Assembly: GCA_004335835.1 (NCBI GenBank) | Contig: RWJK01001977.1 | Location: 62,001-126,000, forward strand | Reading direction: 5' to 3' | Origin: Scenedesmus sp. ARA3 | Lineage: Eukaryota; Chlorophyta; Chlorophyceae; Sphaeropleales; Scenedesmaceae | Length of the DNA stretch: 64,000 nucleotides | In this document: one piece after another, positions 11,061 through 22,401 of the stretch | Numbering within the stretch: position 1 is the first letter of the stretch | Layout of the letters: every line of letters begins with the position of its first letter | Notes under the pieces: model-generated | The model's database searches: none | Seen by the model: only the letters and a program-made list of their open reading frames with translations | Told to the model about the DNA's origin: nothing | Made by a program: the position numbers and the translations under genes

Positions 11061-14000
11061 CTACAGGCGGAAGTGCTGGTCGTACACCTGCACAAACTGG
11101 TACGCGGCCTGGATCATGTGCCCGTTGTAGAAGCGGCCGTGCAGCATTTTGTGTGCTGCTGCTGCGCCCTCCACTGCTGCCATCTTGAGGTACACAAAGC
11201 CCTGCAGGGCAGCACAAAACACATGTCCATAGCAGCAGCCAGGGCAGCGGGACAGCAGGGGAAACACACACAGCTGTTAGTTTGTGCGCAGGCTACCGTC
11301 AATGTTGCGACTTTGCTAGCATGCATGTTCGCACGACAGTGTTACGGTGCAGCAGCTTGCCGCACGCTGTGCATACGCTGGTGCGTGAGTGCTGCACTGC
11401 AGCTGCCCTGCTGCTGACACAGGTACTCGGCTGCAGTCATTCAGCACTACCTCATACCCCATCCCACAGAGCAACCGTGTTCATGTTGTCATGCGCCACA
11501 CATGCCTCTCTATCGCACCAGCTCCCTCTTCTCCCCTTTGCTAGCCTGATAGCAACACGATGCATACACAAACCCACACGCCCCGGGCGCAGCTCACCTT
11601 GCTGCTGCGGTCCACAAACACGTGCAGCACCTGCCCCAGCTTGCCGCACTCCTCCCGCACATCATCCTCCACCTCCTCCGCCCAGCCCGCCTCCGCCTGC
11701 TGCGCAGCATCAAACATGTTCTTCAGCAGCAGGCACTGCGTGGGAATCGGACTCGGGGGGCCCAGCAGACCCTGATCAAGGCTCAGATCCATACCAGGGA
11801 CTGCACCAGGCATGCCAGGCACTGCACCGGGCATGCCAGGCAGCGGCACAGCAGCAGTAAGGCCCGGGAGTGCGGCAGCAGCAGCAGCAGCCATGCTGCT
11901 GAGGCCTGCAGCGCTAGGGGCTAGCATGCCTGGCATCATCATGCCTGGTACTGCACCCATTGGTGCTGCCAGCAGCGGGTTTGCTGCTGCTGCTGCTGCT
12001 GCCAGGCCGCCGGAGGCAGGGCCCATGCCTGCGCTGTTGGCGAGGCGGTTCATCAGCGCGGCGCGCGTCTGCGGGCGCAGCGACAGCAGCAGCAGAGCAA
12101 GGTGGTGAATAAAAGCGGGGCACTCTGGTTGAAGGTTGCAGGGTGCCAGCACCCACCGCGCACATGCAGCGAAGCCGCCGGGAGACATCCCTTTGGAAGC
12201 TGCAGGTCACGTTATACCCAGCTATGATATATGTGCAGGTGCTGCGTTGTCCTCTTACAGTTCCCATTCCCACCTGCATGTTGAGCCTGTAATCCCCATC
12301 GTCCAGGTCACCCACGCCAGCATACCCATCTATTAGAAAAGCATAACAGCACTTTTCAGGTCCCAGGCTGTGCTCCACCAGAGCGCAACCCACCTGCGTG
12401 TTGAGCCTGAAATCCCCGTCATCCAGGTCACCCACGCCGCCATCACCGCCACCGCCACGGTCACCGCCGCGGTCACCGCCGTGACTGCGCTCGCCCTTGA
12501 GTGGTGCCACCACCACGCTGAGCTCATGCTCCAGCAGCACCTTGCCGTTCCAGTGCGCCTGCAGCAGCAGCAGTGAGGCAAGAACAGCAGCAGTGAGGCA
12601 AGAGCAGCAGCACAGCAGTCAGGCGCCACCACCACGCTGAGCTCGTGCTCCAGCAGCACCTTGCCATTCCAGTGCGCCTGAGGGCAGCAGCAGCAGTGAG
12701 GCAAGAACAGCAGCACAGCAGTCAGGCGCCACCACCACGCTGAGATCGTGCTCCAGCAGCACCTTGCCGTTCCAGTGCGCCTGAGGGCAGCAGCAGCAGC
12801 AGCAGCAGTAGCAGCAGTGAGGAAACAGCAACAGCAATAAGGCAACAGCAGCATGCCAAGCAGCTACATGCTCCAGCAGCACCTTGCCGTTCCACTGCGC
12901 CTGCGGCAGCAGCAGCAGAAGCAGCAGAAGCAGCAGCAGTGAGGCAACAGCAGCGCAGCTGCGCAAGTGGGGACATATCGTGTAGTGCGCGCACATGCTA
13001 GGCAGCAGGCCGATACCCTCATGCAAGAACATCAGGCGCGAGTTTGACCAGCCACCAGCGCAGCAGGGGTGGCCGACAACAACATCACCATAATCATAAT
13101 CATCGTCATCATAACCATCAGCAGCTGCAGCCCACCTGCGCGTTCTGGCCGTCCGCCTTGTTCTGGAACACCACGTACGCGATGTTAATGGGCTGCCCCG
13201 CGCCATCGCGCACCACGTTCACGCCCTCAAGCGGCCCGAAAGGCTCGAAGATCTGTGTGATCTCTGCCTCTGCTAGCCCCTGCTTGAAGCCCGTGACCTG
13301 CAGCCGCAGCGGGCCAGCGGGAGCTGCAAGGAGAGGGCAGGCGGCAGACAAAGCAAACACGCAACATGTCAGCAACAGACACCTTGCTTGAAGCCCGTGA
13401 CCTGCAGCCGCAGCGGGCCCGCGGGCGCTGCAGCAACAGGGCAGGCAGAGAAAGAGGAGGGGGAAAAGGTCAGTCTATGTGTCAGCAAGAGGTAGTGGCA
13501 TGCTCAAAGATCTGCGTGATCTCTGCCTCTGCTAGCCCCTGATTGAAGCCCGTAATCTGCAGCCGCAGCGGGCCGGCAGGCGCTGCAGCAAGAGGGCAGG
13601 CGACAGCAAACAGAAGGACAGCGTGTCAGCAACAGAGGCTTGCTAAAAACCGTTGACCTGCAGCCACAGAAGGCCCACGGGCTTCGCCTGTGCCGCAAGG
13701 CTAGCACTGCTGCCCCGCTCCACCCACTCAACAGGTGCACTCGGCAGCACCCGCACCCACACAAACTCGCGTGGTGCTGCCCCCAGCCCGCTACCTGCAC
13801 TACTGCTAGCGCTGCCTCTGCTACAACCAGGTACTGGTGCGCAGCTGCAAGCACGGCCACAGATACATATGCAGGTGCGTAACCATGCAGCTACTGAATA
13901 CAATCAGTCATTCTACATACATCTATATACATGAACACCCACACAAACACACCTGGCGGCGCCCCCATTGCCCCCAGCCCCAGCCCCAGCGCCGCTAGCT

Positions 14001-14110
14001 CTGCGTCCGCTGCGTTGCTGTTCTTGGCCGCCTGCTGCGCCTCCCAGGCCAGGTTCTTCTCAGCCTCCGCGGGCTTGACCATCACGGGCTGGCCCAGCAT
14101 CAGCTGGCCT

Positions 14111-14145
<35 letters not shown>

Positions 14146-15940
14146 AGAAGAACACGTGTCAGTCGGGAAGTGCGCGCACAAAAGCCGAGTATTCAGACAT
14201 AATCGGCCCAGCATGAGCTGGCCTGCAGCAGCAGCAGCAGCAGCAGCGGCAGGAGCAGCAGCAGCAGAAGTGTCAGGCGAATAGCTACAACACACAGCTG
14301 CCGCAAAGCGGCGCATGCGCGCCTACATGTTACGTGTGCAACAAGCGTGCTCTGCTGGCTTCCACTGCCACTGCTGCGTGGTGGTGAGCAGAGCAGAGGT
14401 TTCACAGACACGTGCTGCTATCTACTGCATGTGAACATGCATCAGCACCTAGCATCATCTTCCCTGCACTGTTTACTGATGCAGCACGTGTAGCTGCAGC
14501 AAGGCATATGTACACACAGCACCGCTGCAAAACAGCGCGCGCGCCACTGCTGCTCCTTCAGGCATCAGTTGCTGCTGCAGCCTCAAGCCACTGCTGACCT
14601 GTAAGTGCCAGCGCCACAAACACCTCCTCCTGCTTTGAGAACTCCACATAGGCCAGGCCCTTGGAGCGCTTGGTGTGCCGGTCTGTGATGAGGCGAATGT
14701 CCGTCACCTGCAGGACACATGTGCAACAGCCGCACGTAGCAGACAACATAGTATCAGATCACTGCTGCCATGGTGTGATCTACCACTGTTGTCTGGCACC
14801 CTACGCATACCTTCATGCGCATCTCAAACATACACACGCACAGGCAAACACTCCCTGTGTCAAGCGCAAAATGAATCATACGCCGACCCCGCATTGCATG
14901 AGCGGGCAACAGCAGCAGCAGCAGCACCCATGCCACCTTGATGATGAAGAGCTAAGGGATGACGCAACCCAGACATCGGACAGCAGCAGCAGCAGCAGCA
15001 GCAGCCGCACCTCTCCCGCCTTGAAGAACCAACAGACGTCTCAAATTACACAACCCATCACTGGCACAGCATGAGCTGACATGAGCTGACATGAGCTGGC
15101 AGCGAACAGCAGCAGCAGCAGTCGCACCTCTCCCGCCTTGGAGAAGAACTCGAAGATGTCGCGCTCGTCCGCCTTGATGTTCAGATTGAACGCAAACACG
15201 GTGCGCGTGGCGCGCTCCAGCTCCTTCAGCTCGCGCTCCTTCTCACGCGCCAGCCGCACCTCCGGCGGCGTCATGTCGCGCCTGCAGCAGATATTAATAA
15301 AAAAATGCAGCGGAGAGGGCGCAGCGCAACAGGGTTTGCATGAAAAAAGTCAGTTGCTGAGCAGAGTTGGAGCTCTTAAAGAGTGGTAAGCGCTCCTTCT
15401 CATGCGCCAGCCGCACCTCTGGCGGCGTCATGTCGCGCATGCAGCACATGTGACAGTGTGACAGTGTTGTAGAGTGACAGCAGGACAGCTGGACTGCTGT
15501 TATTTTTGGCGGGAGTAGTTTTGAACACAGGCAAGTGGTGACGCAGCGCACACCAGCTGTATGCAACTTGACGTAACCTCTCAGCTGCTGCTGTGGCTCT
15601 GCAACCCTGCATCACAGCCGCGGCTGCTTGTCTGGTGTGGCACATGCAACATGTGGCGCACTCACCTCCTGGGTGGTGGTGCTCGCCGCATGTCCCGGCC
15701 GCGGTCCCTGCCATTCCTGTCCCCGCGCATGTCCCTCTCCCTGCGCTCCCTGCAGGACAGCAGCAGCCGCAGCAGGGCAGAGCAGCAGCGCTGTCAGAGG
15801 CGGCAGAAGTAGGTACAGATGATATGCATGTGCTGCAACGCCTCAACAATGTTGAGCCTGGGTGCATAAGCAAGTTCGACAGACACAACAAGGGGCGTGT
15901 TGCTGCTGGATTTGGTGCTCCATGGCACCATACAGACATT

Positions 15941-15995
<55 letters not shown>

Positions 15996-16045
15996 NNNNN
16001 NNNNNNNNNNNNNNNNNNNNNNNNNNNNNNNNNNNNNNNNNNNNN

Positions 16046-16102
<57 letters not shown>

Positions 16103-16450
16103 CAGCAACAGCTGAACCTGCCCAGCGCCAGTAAGCCCGGCCTGCAATGATCGACACATCCCAATGCAGGGATTGGCTTCTCACCTCTCTCTCCTGCCCC
16201 TGCTCCTAGATCTTGATTTGCTGCGCCTGCTGCTGACCCTGTAGTCATTGTCTCGCTCCTTGCGCCTTTCCCTGTCTCTGCTGCGGCTGCGCCTCCGCTC
16301 CTTTCGATCTCTACTGCGACTTCTGCGTCTGTCTTTATCTTTGTCTCGCCCTGACCTGTCCTTCTGCTCTTTGTCTGCTACTGCTTCTGGCTCATCAGCC
16401 TCCTTGGCCCCATCCCCTAGGATCGCATCATACTCGTCAAGCTCCGCCAT
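11061..16450 (-). CDS. RBM39/CAPER (CC1-like) splicing factor
   Basis: Nuclear SR-like RNA-binding protein related to U2AF65; family members act in 3' splice-site recognition and alternative splicing. The first exon (16450 to about 16187) encodes MAELDEYDAILGDG followed by an Arg/Ser-Asp/Glu-rich region. An RD-rich exon follows (about 15757-15663). RRM1 is split over about 15281-15130 (RTVFAFNLNIKADERDIFEF) and 14708-14602 (RSKGLAYVEF), then a linker at 14111-13951 (QPVMVKPAEAEKNLAWEA). RRM2 starts at 13323 (LRLQVTGFKQGLAEAEITQI, INIAYVVFQ) and ends in AHWNGKVLLEHELSVVVAP (about 12559-12394). A linker exon (about 12071-11598) has PGMPGAVPGM repeats and begins the C-terminal UHM (CLLLKNMFD), which ends in the last exon (11203-11061, GFVYLKMAAVEGAAAAHKML). 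In the UHM the usual Arg-X-Phe loop reads GRFYNG. Introns contain many partial copies of neighbouring exons and an assembly gap. Identity strong, exon edges approximate. Confidence 0.85.
12270..12910 (-). repeat. partial exon copies around the RRM2-end exon of RBM39
   Basis: The start of the exon encoding AHWNGKVLLEHELSVVVAP, with its acceptor, is genuine at about 12559 and repeated upstream in the intron at about 12679, 12782 and 12902 (spacing about 105-125 bp). The copies keep a CAG-type acceptor before GCGCACTGG or a close variant. Downstream, the end of the exon (DLDDGDFRLNTQ with donor) is copied once at about 12270-12325. Confidence 0.85.
13324..13690 (-). repeat. partial copies of the RRM2-start exon of RBM39
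   Basis: Three partial copies of the first part of the RRM2 exon (GPLRLQVTGFKQG in the genuine exon starting at 13323) lie upstream in the intron, at about 13383-13436, 13501-13590 and 13643-13685. The middle copy also reaches AEAEITQIF. They are increasingly diverged with distance from the genuine exon. Each keeps the segment next to the acceptor. Confidence 0.8.
14205..14225 (-). repeat. short copy of the RBM39 linker-exon start
   Basis: The first residues of the exon at 14111 (QLMLGQPV) reappear as QLMLGR about 100 bp upstream, again preceded by a CTG/CAG run that looks like an acceptor tract. Confidence 0.6.
15392..15440 (-). repeat. partial copy of the RBM39 RRM1 exon start
   Basis: The exon start RDMTPPEVRLAREKER (genuine at about 15281) is repeated about 155 bp upstream as RDMTPPEVRLAHEKER, then diverges. 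It carries the acceptor-side piece only. Confidence 0.8.
15941..16102. repeat. long CAG repeat containing a 50-base assembly gap
   Basis: Uninterrupted CAG repeats run from 15941 to 15995 and from 16046 to about 16102, flanking 50 Ns (15996-16045). The tract lies in the first intron of the RBM39 gene, so its poly-Gln/Ser/Ala/Leu/Cys readings are not protein. The true repeat length is unknown because the assembly breaks inside it. Confidence 0.95.
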
Positions 16451-18569
16451 GGAGCTTGAGCAAGTTATGTATCCGGCAAATCGTTTGCTGCGGGCAGCGT
16501 GAGTGAAGTAGACTCGAGCTTACTGTTCTGGAGCAGCAACAGGCGAACGATGAGAGTTCGATAGCGTGCTAAGCTCACACAAGATAATGTCGGTGCTTGA
16601 ATACATCACGGCGTCACGGGCATGACCTTGACAAGCCGGGACAGTCAAGTGACACGGATTTGGCGGGTTTGGGTGCACTGCACCTGCAGGTGCAGCACTG
16701 CAGGAACAGACAGCTTAGCAACACTGGGACCTTGATGTTCTGGTGTGCCACAAGCCGTATAAATATGCTTGTAAACCGATTTCCTGGATTTACTACAGCG
16801 TGATACATCCTCAATGAATGGCTTGCACAAGATGTGATGATACTGGCGCACTCTCGTTTGCATCCACATGCGCCTGGCTGATGATAAACAAAAGCAGCGC
16901 ACTTGCAAATATAATGGATCTCGTCCTACTGGAGCCCTCAAGCAGAATTCACAACTGGTAGTACTGCACAACAAAGCACAAGTACGACATTGGAACCTGG
17001 AAGGGGACCAACTGCAGCACTGCATGCACGCACACAACTTCTCACAGCCCACCACCCACCCATATGCATGGGCTGCTGCATGTTTCAAGTGTTCTTGATG
17101 CTCAGCATACGCCGGACGCATTGCTGACCGGGCAATGCCATCACCAGTTGCTGCAGCAGCTGACCACACACGCGCTGGCAGCTGTGCTTGCTCACCCAGT
17201 ATCACAGCACCATCAAGTGCCTGAGGTCTGTGCAAGCTTGCAGTGAGTGGTAGCTGGTGCGCTCTGGCAGCTGCAGCATTAGTAATGGGATTGTTGTGCA
17301 GAGTGCAAGGTGCTGTGCCTCACTTCAGCCGAGTGCTGCTGGCAGCCGTCCTGCTCCCATGTCAGTGCCAGGCTGAGCTGCTAGGCCTGTTGGGTGTGTG
17401 CTTCCGCACCTGCAAGGTGACTATTGATACAATGGTGATCTCCAGCTTGCCTGTGTGCCAGCGTCACCAGCTGACTCTTGCTGATGCATCAGGGCATGCA
17501 ACTGCTTGGGGTGTAAGCAGGTTAGGTGCTGGGTGATGGATGCTTGCTGTGCACGCACATGTGTGAACCAAGAATGGGTCCGCACCCGGTGGTGCCGCAC
17601 TGGTGTTGCAAGAGCACTTCAGGTCTTTACTCTTGCATGCTGTTCATGCAGTTCGACAACGATTGGCGAGCATTCAGGAATGTGCAATGCTGCAGCGACA
17701 TTTGCACTGCAGCGTTTGCGCTGCTGCTTCTACAGGTGCTGCATACCAAAGTCCGTGCTCCAAACACCAGGGCAACCGCCGGAAATCAGCATGTTACGCA
17801 AGTTACGGCTCTTACGGTAGTTCTAGGCTCGCCGGGCGGCACCTTCACAGCCGAGTTGGCAGTGACAGCTTCGGAGCTCGAGCCTGATGTTACATGAGGA
17901 TCTCTGGGGCATGAGCTTGACTCATACTGTGCAGCTCAGAAAACTTTATGTTTTGTTTGCGGTTTATTTGTCGTAAGAACACAGGGTTGTGGGGACACGC
18001 CCGGCATGTGCAGGCGCGAACGCTGCTCCCGCCAAAACGCTGACAGTGCAACAAGAACGCAATTCAAGCTTGTGACAAGCAAACACGAAACTTTAGCGCG
18101 ACAGCCACAGCTGCAGGCTCCTAATGGGTCAAAAGAGGCCCTACTGTCAGCAACAAGCTTCCACTCGGTTTGCTCTGCACATGGTGAGCTGGTAGCTGCG
18201 TGCACAGCTGCATAATGCTTCCAGCAACCTTGTGTGCTTTATGCCAAAGCAGCAGGGCTGCCTGCGCGCGCCAGGAGTTTTTGCAATGCTGATGTGGCAG
18301 CTGTCAGCACCGGCAGCTAGGCGCGCCTGCTCAGCTTCCAAGCAAGTTCCAACATAAGAGTCGAACATCATATGAATCACCACCAGTCATGCACACTCCA
18401 CAACATCTACAGCCAGATTTGCCTGATTGTCTCTTGAGCAATGCTGGATTACATTACTGCATCTATAATACTGTTGAGCTTTGTACCTTGAATGCAGACA
18501 CAGGTGACACCAACAGGAGCCAGCCTAACCAGCAGCAGCCTCAGCAGACACCTTTAGTCGCTGCTCAAG
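16451..18569. other. intergenic region upstream of RBM39
   Basis: About 2.1 kb without a recognisable gene. It begins with the RBM39 5' flank. Short ORFs near 17526-17897 (ending VVLGSPGGTFTAELAV) look slightly protein-like, but I could not connect them to a family or to a spliced gene. Confidence 0.35.
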
Positions 18570-19890
18570 ACAGCGCAGCAGTGTGTGTTCCTTCAGAGTG
18601 TGCAGTGTTGCTGCCTGTGGAGGTACACTGAGGGCATTCCTTGCATCATTTGGTTGTAAGGGGCAATACCTTCAGGCACTGAAGCAGGCAGTGATGCAGC
18701 AGCACAGCACAGCTGTGCAGTGTGTGGCTTGCAGGACCATGTTTGTGTGGTGTTGCTGCATGTGGAGGTATGCTGCTGGGCAGTCCTTGCATCACCATTG
18801 GGTGGTCGTGAGGGGCACTCCCCACAGGTACTGAAGCATGCAATAACGCTGCGTCAGCAGAGTGTCTTGTGCGGGCCTGGTGTGCGTGTGTTGTGTTGTT
18901 GCCTGTGGAGGTATGCTGCTGGGCGGCCCTTGCATCACCATTGGGTGGTCGTGAGGAGGAGCTCCCCACAGGTACTGAAGCAGGCAACAGCACAGCAGCT
19001 GAGCAACGGCAGTGTGCAGCAAAGTGGCCTGCATTGGCTGGTGTGTGGTGTTGCCGCCTGTGCAGGTGCGCTGAGGGCTTTCCTTGCACCGCATGGGTGT
19101 CAAGGCCATAACCTCTGCAGGCACTGAAGCAGGCAGCAGCTGGCAGACAGATAAAGGCAATGTCCTCCTGAAACTCAGTGAGCATGTTCATGTTGTTGCC
19201 GTCTGTGGAGGTATGCTGCTGGCCATCCCTTCCGTCACTTGGTGGCAAGGTTACTCCCCAGCAGGTACTCAAGCAGACAGTGATGGCAGCTCCGCAGCAG
19301 CGCAGCAACGGCTTGGTGTGAGCATGTTCATGTTGTTGCTGTCTGTGGAGGTATGCTGCTGGCCATCCCTTCCGTCACTTGGTGGTAAGATTACTCCCCA
19401 GCAGGTACTGAAACAGGCAGCAAGCAGCAGCGGGTTGCAGCAGTGCATCTTGCATCCAGGTGTATGCTGTTGCTGCCTGTGCCGGTGCGCTGTGGGCCTT
19501 TCCTTACATCACTTGGTGTCAAGGCCATAACCTCCACAGGCACTGAAGCAGGCAGCAAGCCAGCAGCAGAGTGCAGCAGTTCGCCTTGCATCGTGGTGTT
19601 TTGTGTCGCTGCCTGTGCCGGTGCGCTGCGGGCTTTCCTTGCACCGCATTGGTGTCAAGGCCATAACCTCTGCAGGCACTGAAGCAGGCAGCAGGCAAGC
19701 AGCTGATAGCAGCAATGCAGGGCCTTGCGCCATGGTGTTTTGTGTTGCTGCCTGTGCCGGTGTGCTGTGGGCTTTCCTTGCACCGCATTGGTGTCAAGGC
19801 CATAACCTCTGCAGGCACTGAAGCAGGCAAGCAAGCAGCTGAGTGCAGCAGCGCAGCAGTTTGCATTCTCTGTACACATGTGTGTGGCGC
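18570..19890. repeat. minisatellite, about nine units of roughly 140 bp
   Basis: The motif caggcactgaagcaggcag, or a close variant, recurs at about 18674, 18827, 18970, 19111, 19262, 19401, 19540, 19674 and 19815, giving periods of about 134-153 bp. Each unit also has a tgttgctgcctgtggaggt-like part and a ccttgcatcac-like part. Units differ by substitutions and small indels. The period is not a multiple of three and both strands show short open frames, so coding is unlikely. Confidence 0.88.
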
Positions 19891-22401
19891 GGCTGCTGCA
19901 GTAGCACACCACCAGCAATTCCTTGTGTCTTTGGTGACATGCCTCAATAACACAGCCAGGCAGCAGCAGCAGCAGCAGCAGTAGCAGCAGCAGCACTTGG
20001 TTGGGTTGAGCTTCTAACTCTCATAATGCCAGCTGCAGGCGCCACGCCAATCCATCAAGCAATCTGCAAGTGCTACACTGCTGGCAGCAGGCAGGTCTTG
20101 TATGCACTGCGCCTGGAGCTATTGCCCTTACCAGCAACTGCAGGCCTTGACACTTCAAGTTGGTGCGCAACTACAGAGGTGAGCTATGTGAGTTAGCCAC
20201 ATCATTCTGACTTTTGCTGGTGCAGCTTGTGTCAGCACACCTCCACTCTTCTGCTGTATGGTGGTGGCAGCATGTGCGGTGTAGAGCAGTTGCATGCAGG
20301 ATGCACATGGTGCGTGACCCACAAGGTCATTGCAGCAGTAGTTGCGGTGCCCAGGCGTGCGTTGCTTGTCCTCTTAGATTGGTGCCTGCAAGCGTGCATT
20401 GGGCCATTCATTACACGTGACTGCAGATGTCTTCTGTTGCTCCGGCATGATGCGTCACAGCATCATCTTAATTATTCTGCATTTTGCTTTATGCCCGCTT
20501 TGCTCTGTGGGCTACCTGGAGTACTTTACTCTGCATCACAGAGCTTCACCCTGCAGCTGCATTGGCAGTACCTGGTCCCTCAAGCAGCAGCAGCAGCAGC
20601 AAGGCAGCCCTTGGGCAAACTGCTGAAGCTGGGGTGTATTTCTGCAAGGACAACACTGTTGAGCCTTGCATCCCAGCCACCACTTGTAGGCCCTGTTGCC
20701 GGACTTGCAGGTGGTGCCGGCAGTAGCTGCTGCCTCCTGAGGTGTGCCCCTCAGGTTGCAGTAGCTGCTGCTGGGTGAGCTTGCCACTTTCATCGTGACA
20801 TTTGTGCACGCAAGTGCAGCTGCATGGCTGTGGACCCGCGTCAAGCTGGCCTGATGCTGTTCAGTCCTGTGTTGTGCCACACAAGGCTGCCAGCAGAGGG
20901 TTTCGAGCGCTTTGGCGTGATGGGCTCCCGCATGCAGCTCACAGTGATGAAAGGCTACACACGCTATGTCAGCACAGCAGCAGCAGCAGCAACAGCAGCA
21001 GCAGGGAGTACTTTCAGTGTTTGAGCATGCTGCCAGCTGCAAGACCCACCAGCCTTCAAACAAGCTTCCAAGTGCGTCGCTGTTCAGGAGCAGGCACTGC
21101 GGGCTGTTGCACCAGTACGGAGGTGAGTGCAAGTGTGTCGGCCATGTCAATTGCCTGTTGTTGCTGCAGGTCTTCAACAGCCTTCCAGCCTCTTGCAGCT
21201 GCGTGCCGGCTGTCCAAGCTGCTGATTTAGTTGCAGTCAAAATAAATCATGCACGATACAAGCATGCCGTGGCAGCAGTAGCAGCAGCAGCTGCATCTGC
21301 TGCACCTGCTGCAGTGCCGACGTTGTCATGCAGTCCTTCGTCAAGCGGCAATAGGCCGTCATCAACACGTGGCTGCAGCGTCTGCAGCCCATCCCCTAGC
21401 TAGAGGCCCCAACCTGCGTCTTCACTTGCGCCAGCGCCAGCACTGGCCAGCTGGTCCATGACCTTCAGCGCTGAATCAACCTACAGCAGCTGCTCTTCCA
21501 GCCGCCTCACACATGCCACCAGAGTCGAGGGGCTGGCGATATGGACACTATATTATGGTACAGCTGGCTGGCTTTAACAGCTAGCCAGCTGTAGCAGCGT
21601 CTTTGTGAGCTGGAGCATGGACCTTGACCCAGCACATTCCGCCTGTAGTGGGGTGCTGGGGAAGCTGCTGCTGAATTGGCAGTTCAATCAGACTTGCAGG
21701 CAGCAAAAAATTGCAGGGCTCCTGTGACAGCCGGTGGTCTCCAGCATGCCAGTGGATGTGCAGTGGCTGGTGGACGGCTGGTGTGATGCTGCTGACTTGG
21801 CAGCAGGCACGCGCCAGGAGCAGCAGCAGTTTCTGCTACTCAGCTGTTTTCTGTGCGCAGCGTGCAACCGGAAGGATGCTCAGGTGCATGCAGCAAGGAG
21901 GTTTGTTGTGCCAGCCTGGCAGGTCTGAATGTGCCTGCCTGTAGTTCTCTTCAGCGCAGAAGCGGCGCTTGAAACGGCATTCTAATGTGCAGGCTGACAC
22001 ACTATCAACAGTCCTGATTTTCATACCATAGCTTCGGCATGACTTTGACTTGCTGGGGTTTTGTCTGTGACACAGTCACCGCACATGGCCAGCAGGCTGT
22101 GTTGATATGACTTCTGCTGCTGGTGTGCTAAGTGTTCGTGTTGATCATTAACTAGTCCTTGTGCTGGACGAAGGGACGGCATAACCTCATTGTACACAGC
22201 GCTTGCTGCCTTGCAGGCACTTGCAACAGCACAGCCTTCTGCTCAGCAAGCACTGCAACAATACAAGCTGCAGCAGGCCTGAATTGCCGAAAGAACATTG
22301 AGAGTACCACGTTCTTTCTTTTGGCGATTCAGCGGTGAAGTGCACTGTCTTTCGCAACCTAGGCAGCTGTTCCGGCGTTGGTGTTGTCGCAGCTGACAGC
22401 T
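19891..22401. other. gene-poor region upstream of the DDX52 helicase
   Basis: About 2.5 kb. It has a CAG run at 19962-19990, a stretch at 20824-21405 with protein-like frames (listed separately), and AT-richer sequence just before the DDX52 start codon that probably holds its promoter. No family was recognised. Confidence 0.4.
20824..21405 (+). other. possible exons of an unrecognised gene or gene relic
   Basis: Frames at 20824-20970 (LPAEGFERFGVMGSRMQLTV) and about 21173-21270 (AADLVAVKINHARYKHA) have balanced amino-acid composition unlike the surrounding low complexity. They might be exons of one forward gene, with a candidate donor ggtgagtg near 21120 and a candidate acceptor ctgctgcag near 21170. 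I do not recognise the protein, find no start codon context, and cannot exclude chance. Confidence 0.2.

Noticed and set aside
15593..16184. Long poly-Gln, poly-Ser, poly-Leu, poly-Cys and poly-Ala frames on both strands
   Set aside because: They are the six readings of one CAG repeat with an N gap inside an RBM39 intron.
18646..19996. Frames of 80-220 residues on both strands in the 18.6-19.9 kb repeats
   Set aside because: They follow a minisatellite whose period is not a multiple of three; no conserved reading frame survives from unit to unit.
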